Shown here: one piece after another, positions 30,647 to 42,600 of the stretch
Numbering within the stretch: the first letter of the stretch is position 1
Layout of the letters: each line of letters begins with the position of its first letter
Assembly: GCA_000149265.1 (NCBI GenBank)
Contig: CH003211.1
Location: forward strand, 1,002,919-1,066,918
Reading direction: 5' to 3'
From: Ciona savignyi
Lineage: Eukaryota; Chordata; Ascidiacea; Phlebobranchia; Cionidae
DNA length: 64,000 nucleotides
The notes under the pieces: model-generated
The model's input: only the letters and a program-made list of their open reading frames with translations
Database searches by the model: none
Told to the model about the DNA's origin: nothing
Made by a program: the position numbers and the translations under genes

Positions 30647-33600
30647 TCAGTCAGTAAACAGGTTGGCGAACGACTGACGGAGACTTCGGATTTTCTCCGC
30701 CTTGCTCTCTTCATCTTCACTCACGGTGACTGAACGTACCCTCTCCTTACCGCCACCTGGCGACGACGGCTCACTGACACTGAAGTCCCGCTGGAGGGAC
30801 CTCGGGGATGGAGGTTCGGAGCTGTTGTTGCTCTGAGGCGCCGATGGTGGACATGGGAGGGGAGCTTTGTGGTTTTGTGAAGCTTGTGCGCTGCTTCTCG
30901 ATGTGACCGTTGCATCACGGCTTAATTATGATAAAAATAGTTCAAATCACCGCTGTAATAGATTAGGCAACTTCATAGATATATTAGGATAATGGTAACG
31001 CCCGGGCCGCAAAGTGAATGGCGTAATAGCATCACGTGTCTATTGTCAGAGCATTGTTTCATCATTTTAGGTTACTTTTTTTTCGAAACAATTTCAATGC
31101 CACTGGATCAATGCAACGTACGTCCGGTGTACGCACTGTTCAGAGACGATAAAACCGTGCAGGATTATAGCAAGGACAGAGATCTAACTGGAAAAGCAAG
31201 AAACGAGATATCATTAGTGTTGAGCAAAAGTTTTTGTGCCACAGCACCATTAAGATGTGTTTTAATGACTTTAAATCATTTATACCCGAACAAGAAATAG
31301 TTGTATCAATGGTCAATGTAAGTGACCTCGAAGAAAGGCATACATAGTACCTACTTGGCATTTTGTGGCGGGTTACTTCTCCCGTGCATCGATAACGTCA
31401 TGACGGGGGAGGGGTCGGGGCGTGGTCGGATGCAAGCAGTCATCCTCTGCATGACAAGGTCGCTGATCATCCGTCGATCTTCCTCCTGACGTTCCCCGAT
31501 CAGTGGCATCGAGCAATCCACCACCTTCATAGAGGAATGAGTGGTTTCAGTCAACCAGGGAACATTACGGAGAAAAGTTCGCAGGAAAGTGTAAAAACGT
31601 GTCTTTCTAAGATTATCATCACGGCAAACTGTCCGGAATATTGTAGACAACAGATGTTGTTTAAAAGATTTAGTTAAACGTCTATGCCACTGGACTAGCA
31701 AGCGACCGGTATAATCAGTAACTTTCAGGTTGATAGCAGGCCACGATGCCGCGGATAAGTGCACGGTGACTACATATTATCTTGCGCCGTTCATAAAGGG
31801 TGGTTTACAAGTTGCTAAACTCAAGAAGTATCTAGATTAACATAATATTAGAACAAATAAAAAAATGTGACAATAAAATACATCGAAAAATATCAACGTT
31901 GTGTAATATATCTTGCATAAATATACGTTATGTTCTAACGACAGTTTGGATTTTTTTTCGTTACTTTTAATGTTTTAAAAATATTAAATTCCCAGTTTAA
32001 TCTGCCGACTAACCTCAATGATATAATCTCTTCCATCCTTTCCATGCACTGCTTTCACCGCAACGATATCAAGCCCACCGAACATTTCGCTGCAGGCGTC
32101 AACCCACAGTCTGTGGCGCTCGGTGACAGGTGTCTCTTCCAGCATGGCCGACCCGGTGTTCGCTTTCCAGTTTTTCGATATGGATGTCCGACTGGTGGTG
32201 ATGGGAAAATAGTTGCAATTGTAGGGAGTACTAATTGCAACAGCACAAAAATAACAACAGATGAATGAATAGGATTGAATATCCATGTTTTATCCCACAG
32301 AATTGGAAACCACAAGGGGGCGTTATCACACGTGTAATCGTCAAATTACCTCGCATCCACCATTGGGATAACCATATCAAACTATGTTATGTTTATTATA
32401 GTTTAAATCCGCAGACAAGCGGGAAATGGCTTACATGCGTAAAAACTGTGCTGAGCGGGCGTCGCTGTCTGGCGTAATAAGACAGACAACCTAATACGGC
32501 CAACCACACCTCTTTCAGGCTGGGGGTCAACATGGTTTAACGTTGTCGCGTAAGAATAATTGATAAGACGAACTGGTACCGCCATCTTTAATCACTCACA
32601 TGTATGACTTGTAGTTACCGCCGATCTTCTGGACTCTTATGTCGTACGCCGAGTCGACGAAGGTCTCGGAGACGACGTAAGCGTTGGTGAGTGCCGCTAC
32701 GCTGACCACGTCTTGGAACTCGTAGTGATTCTCCACTTTAAACTTCGCCATGCCTCGATGCGCGTGACCGATTTTGAGGACGACCGGAAAATGCGATGAC
32801 GTCAGCTGTGAATTCGCAAGTTGAAATTAAGATCGTACGAGAAATCAACATTGCCAACAAAAAATTTGTGAAACATGTCAGTCCGAAACTGGGTAGCGAA
32901 TGCTACTGCGGGGTGTCGTTGTTTTATATATATATATTATTATATGTATATAACCTTTTGGTACCCTGGGTTAAAGTAATGCATTGATGCATTGTGAATT
33001 TGGATGGCAGATAATTTTGTGTTTTGGACTGCTTTTAGGCAGAGTGACTTATATGGAATCAGACGGTCCTGGGTTCAATCCCCAGCTCGGTGCCTTCTCC
33101 TCGGCCACTTTCAGCTCAACAACACAACGCAAACAACATAATTATACCGAAACCTTCAACATATATTTTAATAAAACAGCATAATAATACATAAATGATT
33201 TCCTAATAACACCACTCTTAAATTCTTAATATAAAAATATAAAAAAAATATAAAAATATAAAAGTCATGATTTATTTGAAGTTTACAACTGGTGGTACAG
33301 CGCAACTAAAATTGTAGAAAAGATTTATCATACAAAAGTCAATATTTAAAGTTATTTTTTATCTCTGACCAGATGCAGCTATTATCAATTAACTTCAAAC
33401 ACACAGACGATCAAACAACACGTATACATTACATATTACAGAGGCAGCGCGACTGCGGGCATGCGGTGTAAAGATTTATAGCAGTTTGGACCAACGGGGA
33501 TAAGGCGTGTATCTATCAATCCTAAAATACTCTTTTGTCTGGCATAAATAAAGATTTATTATTTTGCTATCCGTAAGAACAAATACGACTATCGAATGAC

Positions 33601-36600
33601 TCGTGTCATTGACCTTTAGTAACCCCTGGCGAGGCATCATTCAATAAAATTTTTTATTAAAAAAATCGCCCACGTAGAAATGAGTAATAGGTTCGTATTA
33701 AATGTTGTCCGAAAAGTACTTAGTTTGACGGTTTAGGGCAGGGGTTCCCAAGCTTTTCTCAGGACGACCCCAAAGACAACTTTCAAGTGTCCAGTGCGAC
33801 CCAAAGTCAATATATATTTTTTCACGAAACTTTGGACTAGTTTAGAGCCTCTTTCACTGGACTTTTGAGTCTGATAGCAAACTGTCTTTGCTGCAAAGTA
33901 CATACAAACAATTCAACTCTGCAAATCAACAACGTGTCATTCCATTATGAACAATCAAACAGTGATGTCACAATAAGCACCTACATTTTCGATAGCATAA
34001 GTACAGACTTAGTTAGAGTGATGCCTATAAGCCTGTTTTACAGTAAGCCATGGTACAAACTGCTAAATTTAACATGGTTTGTCAAATCTTAGATGTTTTG
34101 TACATCCATTATTACCATACCTCACTGACCCCATGACCTGTTTGCGACCCCACCTACTTATCACTCCGACCCCATTTTGGGTCGCGACCCCTGGTTTGGG
34201 AACCCCTGGTTTAGGGGGTTCTTAATCGGCAAATAGACATGTTTGTGACAAAACAAAGGAGTTGGAGGTGGAATTGTGTCTGGAATTCGGACAACCCAGC
34301 ATGTCGGCTGGCGAGTCTAAAATCTGAATTGGTAGCTTCCGTTAGACCAATTTCCCACCCACGAGGGTGCAAATATAACAATACATACCTCCATCAACCA
34401 TAATAACTGTCCAACACTCAAAGCTTATTCTACAGGTTCGTCGAGTACTTTTTGTTAAAGTTCATTTCTAGTTTCAGTAATTTTGCTTCCATTATTTAGT
34501 TATGAATTTACACTTTTCCGCTAGTCGGTTCGAATCCTCACACATACTTTAACACCAGGTGTTTCTTTGGCCCGAAAACAAACTGTAACGAAAAAAACAC
34601 ATGTTCGAAGGCGCGAAAGCGTGTGAGCAGGTCCGGCAAAAAGACCCACAAATACATGGCCATAAGGCAATTGTAATTCTGCAGCGTTTACAACACATAA
34701 ATTATGGAAGAAGGTGACACCAGATTAAAAAAAATCTGTTATTCTCAGAAGTTCAACCAATTGTGCCTAAATAAACGTAACATTTGGTAACATTCACGGT
34801 TTTAATTTTTAACCGACAAATATAAAAAAGTTAAGTAAGAAATTTGTTTTTGCAACAAAAGCGTTGATGACTTAATAAAGCAAAAGGGAGAAACGTCGAA
34901 AACAGACCAACTATCGAGTGATGTAAAACACAGGCTCGAATCAGGTTCCATACAAGCATATTATGGTAAAACAACGCCGCGCCCACGACATTTTACAGCG
35001 GGAAACTCCCGTTTAGTTGTCAACGCCTTGTACAATCCTTGTCAACATCATTACCAAGGTTTCCGGTTCATAGCTTTGATACATTCTGCTTTTGTAATTA
35101 TTAGACTGAATAATGGCGGTTGGTCTAAATTTGCGCTTCGGTTGGAAATCGCGCTCCCACTGTTAACATTAAAATACTTTCGGCGATACGAAAAATAACG
35201 AACAGCCTGACAGTATGAGGATTCAACCGTGTCACTACTTAAGTTTAAACAGCAATAATACCTTATAAAATGTTTAAATTGGCTTAGTATAATGAGATAA
35301 ATACTTAAATGATTGATTGAAATTTAATTGAAAATGTGTAAATTTAATTCTGATTTACTTCTGACTTTATACCAATAGGGTCAAAGTTGAAACCACGAAA
35401 ATATTTTACAACCACTAACCCAACCTAACTGCACTTGGATTTTACGCAGGATCGTTTTACTTGACGTGTGTTAAATTTCATTAGTCCATAAAACTCTATT
35501 TACCCTATTTAGAATTGACCCTTTGTGTTTCAGGATTTACGAGCAAACACGTTGGTTTTCCATAACAGTGATAACGTTATGTCATGCACTTCGGAGAAGG
35601 TTCCGCTACTGTTTAGATTTCCCATTTTAAGCTAGTTATCATATTTCGGTTCCTAGACTCACGAACCACATTTTGCCCTTCTTGCTTCCCAAATCTTGGT
35701 CATATTGTTGTATATTCGCCAATTTCGTTTTAACCGATGTGCTGTATTCAGTACATGTGCAATACAATATGTTGAATGTATGTTTGTCAACCTGTAAAAG
35801 CTACGTGTGGAATCCCGTTAATAAAAGTATATTACTCAAGACAACAAAGGCACGCTGATGTTAAGTGGTAAAATTTTCAGCGTGTTTAAAAAAATCGGTT
35901 TACCTTAAAAGGTTTTGGCTGTGTGCGTGCATTTTGTACATTACGTCAAGTCTTGGGCAAACGTCGGAATCAGCACTTTATACTGCACTAATTAAAGGTA
36001 GCGTCGGCCATTGTTTCGCACAGACACCTAGCTGTGACGTCATAGAGCGTTTCTCCAAGCGCCGGCAATTGTATCGAGTGATTCACGCGACATAAAACTT
36101 ACACGCATCGCTACAAAATAGAGTGGCGTGTGCAGACGCAAGGCTATTGAGAAAACCTCTATAAAAAGCAACTGGTCACAGGATGTGCATAGATTTCTTT
36201 AGATCAGATGCGACGAAGAACGTGAAACGTACAGTTAACGTTTCCTGGCAAATACATTCAATGCTTTTGACGTCAGAAAGTGAGGAAGAGCGAATCTATT
36301 TATCCAGATCACCTTGAATAATATTAAACTTAGACTTCCGTTTTAGAGTCGCTTATAAATCGTGTTGATTAGGTCTAAACTAATAGAAAATTGTCCGCAG
36401 TTAGGATAGGTCAGACTTACAAATGGGTCTCCTTTGACATTACTATACGTTGCTCAGTAAGAGGATTTAAACTAAGTTTTGACCACGCTCCAGTAGCTTT
36501 TTTCGCTCCAGTAGATTTTAGACCGACTAAAATTGTTTTCAGTCCATTTCTGAATTGGCCACCGGCTTCAAAAGTTTGCGCGTCGTATATTTTCTGTTTT

Positions 36601-39600
36601 TACCCGTTCGTCAGCAAGTTTCAATCTATTGTTTTGCACCTTCGTAATGACGTAACGGTTATTTTCCAACAGAGAAGTGTAGTGTGTGATGTATTCGGGC
36701 CATAGATACAGCTGTATGGCAGGGTAGTTTAAATAGAAAAGCGTGAAACCAAAATTTTACAGTTCGCGTTGAAACGCTTTGCAATTGCGCTGCATTTTGG
36801 AACGTCTGAATATGAAAAGCTTTAGTATTCATATCGTTTAATCATTCTACCATAATACATAGATATGTAAAAAATTAAGCACAGATTGACTTGGTAAGCT
36901 TTAGGTATCGCATTTGATTGATTTCTGGTTCGTTTACATTTGTACTGCTGCCCAATGTTTGCTGATATGCAGTGTGAAGACTACTTTATAAGGACCGCAA
37001 GTTTCAACATTTTCCCTTAAAATGTAACGACCGATTGACTATTTCATTGAAAAAGGGGAATGTTTTATCCCAGTCTTTAGTATTTGCAAATCGTTCGTTA
37101 GAGCGATTTTGAAAAAAGAAAACACAATAATTTGTGTTGGTCCTCCTGATATAAAGGTCAACTTTTTATAATATTGTAAAACTTATTTTTACTTGAATTT
37201 AGCAGAAGGTGTCGAAATGAAGTTAGCCGTAGTATTTACCTGCCTTCTGGCTGCCGTCGTTTTAAATCAACACGCAACGGACGCCTGTTCATGCGCGCCG
37301 GAGCACCCACAGCCCATGTATTGCAGATCGGATTACGGTAAGACATTGGATTTTTATATCTGTTATTAAGCACACTGTATTTATTGAGATCTAATGTCGG
37401 GTGTCATATAATTATAATGTGTAAATGTGTACCTTGAATCTTATACATACATATTGGTTTAACACCACTTGCCTGTGGTATTGTATAAATGGTGTCATGA
37501 CAACTGAACCCCTTACACCTAAACCCCTTTACAACTGAACCCCTTTACAACTGAACCCCTTTACAACTGAACCCCTTTACAACTGAACCCCTTTACAACT
37601 GAACCCCTTTACAACTGAACCCCTTTACAACTGAACCCCTTTACAACTGAACCCCTTTACAACTGAACCCCTTTACAACTGAACCCCTTTACAACTGAAC
37701 CCCTTTACAACTGAACCCCTTTACAACTGAACCCCTTTACAACTGAACCCCTTTACAACTGAACCCCTTTACAACTGAACCCCTTTACAACTGAACCCCT
37801 TTACAACTGAACCCCTTTACAACTGAACCCCTTTACAACTGAACCCCTTTACAACTGAACCCCTTTACAACTGAACCCCTTTACAACTGAACCCCTTTAC
37901 AACTGAACCCCTTTACAACTAAACCCCTTTACAACTGAACCCCTACAACTGAACCCCTTACAACTGAACCCTTTTACAACTAACCCCCTACAACTAAACC
38001 TCTTTACAACTGAACCCCTTTACAACTGAACCCCTTTACAACTGAACCCCTTTCAACTGAACCCCCTATAACTGAACCCTTTTTAACTGAACCCCCTACA
38101 ACTGAACTCCTTTCAACTGAAAATCTGAACTTAAAAATTTTCGTTATTACAGTTGTGAAAGTGTTCGTGGCGAGCAAGAAAGATGTCGTGATCGAAGAAG
38201 ATGGATCCATTACCGAGTTGGAGGATGAAGACGAGGAAAATGAACTTCCGGATGGTGTGGTCACTATTCTCCCGGAACGAGATGTTGGGGAGGAGGATGC
38301 TGAAGAAGCGTCACTTCCAGCTCCGGTGCACGGGGAGCAGCCTGGCGCGGATGTGGAGGAAACTGGCACAGACGCTGCGAGCGAAGAGACCGGCGCTGCG
38401 GAAGTTGAAGTTAATGGCGCGGATGTGGAGGGAGGAGAAGCAGGTGCGGATGCAGAGGAAGCAATAAATGGCGAGGTTGTAGAAGAGGCCGGCGCGGATG
38501 TAGAGGAAGGTGTGGATGTCGCGTCGGAACAACCGACGGAAGAGGCGGAAGCATCGGAGGCTCCGGAGGACGGACGTGAGATCAAATGGCCGCACATCAC
38601 AACAAGCAGCAAGGTTCGGTAATGTTTGTATATTTAAAGTGATGTAACAGTAACCTGATTTGCACTTAAACATTCTTAGATGTAACATTGTTTAAAAACT
38701 AGTATAACAAAAACAACTGTGACTGTTTATAAAAATTAGCAATATAACCATTTGTTTGCTTTAAAAGTAAAGTGAACTTCTTTGTTTTAGCAACGAGTTC
38801 CAGTGATTGAATCCGCCGTTTCGGATCCGTCAGGTAGCAGCGAAGAGTCAGCGGTTATCGTACCGGAACTGGTCGACGTTGAAAACGCAACAGTTGTCGA
38901 TTCTGAAGTAGTGAATGACGTCACTACTGATGACGTATCAGCCAATGAAGCTACGGCGGACGTAGCAGTGGAACGGGTGCCAAGGAACACATATATGTAT
39001 TTAGGGCCAAATGGAGTTATGCCCGGAGATAAGGCAAGATTTGCGGTAAGTACTTTAATACCCCAAACAACTCTCCAAATTGTAAACATTTGGTGATGTG
39101 TGTCAGTAAGGATTATATTGGAAATTGATTTACAGCCAATATATCAAAATCTGGTAGCTCTTCTATAGTCGCCGAAATGCTATTGACGCTCAAAGTCGGG
39201 CTACAAGAGAAATTGCATGATTCAGAATTTTGCTGCTGCAATCTAGTTAACCCATTCGTACTCACTGTGATGACAATGATCGTTTAGAACCACTGTCGCT
39301 GTGGTTTAAATTTATCAAGTGTTTAAAATGAGAACTGTATAAGCGTTCCAGGATTTTTAAATGGCGCACTTATCAGAGATGCTTGTATATGGCTGGCTCT
39401 CAATGGTAACGAACTCATAGACCTCATGGTAAACATAATTTTCAAATTTGATTATTTTAATCGATTTTCAATCCAACTCGGTCTATTAGTCGCTGCTTTG
39501 GGAGTTCGGAATCGAATTTTACACCAAAAAATCGATCTCTTTAAACTCAATTTTCCCCAACTCTCGTTTACAGGGAATTCGAGGCAAACCTCTCGGGTTG

Positions 39601-42600
39601 ACGTCACGTGACGCCGCGCCTGGAGTTGCGTCACAAAGTAAGTTATGACGTCACAACATGACATTTTTTAGTTTATGTAAACTCTACTTTTTTCAGACGA
39701 ACTTTTCACAGACGAAAACAGATTTAAGAGAAATGCCCCACCGGGTGCTTTCCCGCCAGGTTAGTACCTCACTATAAATACATCAATGATTTTATGACAT
39801 CGTTATAATATTTTTCAGCACTAATTGTTCCAGACAATCGCCGACCTCACAGACGGTTTCCCAGCAGACATTTCAACGGCCTTGTTAACGTGCATACGCA
39901 ATACAAAGTTAATGTACTCAAGGTAAATTGTTTTTTTTTGTAGGTTTAAACGAGTTTTGCTTCTGTTTCGCTTAACCTATTTGCTTATGCTCAATGAGAT
40001 GTCTAAGAAATAATGTACACTTGTTTTTTTAGATAAGTTAGAGGCCCAGCAAGACACATAGCTCATTTATAGTTCAGTGTATATAACCCCCTGATGTCTT
40101 GGATTCCATTCTCACACGCGGCAAGCTATCCTGAAGTCACGTTATTACCATTTTCTTGTACGAGCCAACTAAACACGCCCACTGAGTCATGTCTGTTTCT
40201 ACGGATTCGCATATGTCATTTAGTACATTTGAATTTCGTCTAAAATATAGATTGTTTCCAGGTCTTCAAAGGAGAAATGATGACGAATGAAACGACTTAC
40301 ATCTATACCCCGCCTTCAAGTTCTCTTTGCCGCATGTCGTTACACACTAGAGCTCCGTATGTGCTTATGGGTGGGTTGTGTGAACGAGTTATGACACTTA
40401 TCCTCATTTCCGTGTGTAAGATAAAGACAGTGGTTATAACACGGGTAATTGTCAGAATCAAGCTGGTCAAGTGGACAAGCTCTGAATGTGTTTAGGTCGA
40501 TGATCCAATACACTTACAATACGGCTGAATAATGTGGGCGCTAATGTGTATATGTGCGAGGGTTTATTCTTTAGCCCGACAGTTGCTACAGGTGTCGAAA
40601 TCAACTTATGGTCTTTAAATCATATTGTCCGCTCGTACAACGGATTTTTTTCTAAACCGCGAATTCAGAACGCATATAAAAACTAATCAAAACCATACCC
40701 AATGGGGATGTACAATTCATCTAAAGTTCTCTGGCCACAATATAAGCAAACAGAGAAGGCAACCTACTTGTTTATTACATTTATTTTCACCAAGTTGCTA
40801 TATCCACAGGCAGGATAAGAGATGGAAGAATGCACGTGACTTACTGCGATTTTAAGCTCGACGTATCGGAACTCACCAACTCTGAATTGCGCCACCTAAC
40901 GAGCACGTTCAAACACAGATTTAACAAAGCGTGCAACGATTGCCATATACACGTCTGTAGCTTCAATGGTTGCCCGGAAAAAGTGAGTTTTTTAAAACTT
41001 TATCGAAAACGGCTGATTTTGTGTTAAATATTATGCATTCGACATTTCCTACTAGATTCTAGAAAATATATATTACCGCCACCAGGTATATTATTGTTTA
41101 CGTAAATTAGCTTCAAACCTGTGCTGGACTCGTCGATAGAATGTTTTTAAAAGGGTATGCTGCATAGATACATGGGGTCGTCTACTTAACAGCTACAGCA
41201 AGTGGCCTAAAAATAATCCCACGCAACTTGATTAAATAAACTTTTGTCCACAGTCCAAGAACTCCAACCAATGCAATTGGAGGAACATGTACACACTACA
41301 GCACAAGAAAGCGAACGAGTTCGCGTGCGTCCACAAGAAGTCGGGAGAATGCGACTGGTACAACGCCTTGCACCCAGATATGACACCGGCAGATCTGGAC
41401 GATGATGACGTAGATTCGCCATGAGTCAGCCCAATTCGTTTTAGACTTTTCGTTTTGAAATATTTCCCGCTGTTCCGCATTTTATAAAACGGCCCCCAAA
41501 TTGAATTTAGTAAGAAAAATAGCATTTTTAGTGATAAAAAGTTAATAGCATCGGTCGTGTCATGTATATGTGTATGAGCTTGCGATTTTAATGAAAATAT
41601 TGTAAATACAAAACAAAATTGTAATATGTTGTTGATGTCTAGTTAATGATAAAGTACATAGACATTTAGGGATGGGTGTAAAATGTAATCCAGTACGTAT
41701 GGCCCCATATGCTAATGAGAAATCATTAAAAGGTTTAACGAATAAAGATACTTATTACACTTTCAGGAGTATATCTATCTACCAACAATCCTACATAGAC
41801 CATAAGTAATTTGCCACATTTTGCTTATATGTTAGACTGTTAGTATCGTAATTCGGAACAATTATTGTTAACTAACTTGTCCATGAAACCAACTGTCGCG
41901 AAGTTCGACTGTGGTCCAGAAATTCTTGGTTTTGGACCACCGCAAAATAAAAGCGGATTTTTTTTTATAGCAGAAGGATAGAATCGCCCCGTACTTGGTA
42001 CGGAAGTCAAAATAATGTATGTAAAATCGCATCTGCTGTAATAAAGCACAACCTTTACCATTACGATCCTGACAAGGTTTAAACGTTTGTCGTCAGCGAT
42101 AAATTTAACTGCAACGAAAACATCTAATTTTTCAAATGACGCAACCTAAAAATCCACCAGATCAAAACAAATTATCTGTTGACCTGCGAATTACCACAGT
42201 TACACCCGACCACTGTCCTATTACGTCACACTGCCCGGTAAACGTCACTAAGTAAATAATCTCTGTTACAAACCGGTAACTGCTGAACGGCACATTATAC
42301 GAAAACATTTACCTATGTAGCTATTAAGTGGTTAATTTAATAGCCAAGTTTGTTTAAATGACGAAGTGTAAATAACTTGTCAATAAAAACGGCTTTAATG
42401 TACAAACACGTTGGTAAACAGATATAAAATTAAAACAAGATACAAAAAACTAAACCAACTTAACCATGTTACCGGTAATAATGAGAATGGTTCTTTTATG
42501 GGAATTTATAGTCTAATGGTCAGAGGGTAACGACAAATTAAGTTGGGGTGACAATTTTCGAGTTTACAAATTGTCTTTAATTCGGCAAGTATTCAGTTAC

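Larger units (their letters stand above)
19499..39240. repeat. Tandem segmental duplication, unit 2 (more complete)
   Basis: Begins with sequence matching the left end of unit 1 (GGGAAAGTCCGTTTTTCTTGATTAAA) and ends within TIMP-A intron 3, where the match to 19,360-19,498 stops. It carries UBE2N-B, the intact nucleotidyltransferase-TPR gene, synapsin exons 7-10 and TIMP-A exons 1-3. Because both ends of the pair lie in non-coding DNA and the boundary is inside the synapsin intron, synapsin and TIMP-A stay whole in this arrangement. Confidence 0.75.

Noticed and set aside
33030-33095. tRNA gene suggested by CTGGGTTCAATCCCCAG
   Set aside because: A good T-arm-like segment, but no pairing acceptor stem or D-arm could be found upstream.
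36391-36705. 104-codon open frame upstream of TIMP-A
   Set aside because: No recognisable domain and no convincing splice or start context; probably chance.
38004-38612. 202-codon Ser/Ala/Pro-rich minus-strand open frame
   Set aside because: It is the antisense shadow of the acidic TIMP-A exon 2; GC-rich acidic codons read backward give Ser/Pro/Ala runs.
38614-38624. Alternative TIMP-A exon 2 donor GTAATG a few bases downstream
   Set aside because: Using it puts exon 3 into a frame with an immediate TGA. The donor at 38,614 (GTTCGG) is weaker but keeps the frame open.
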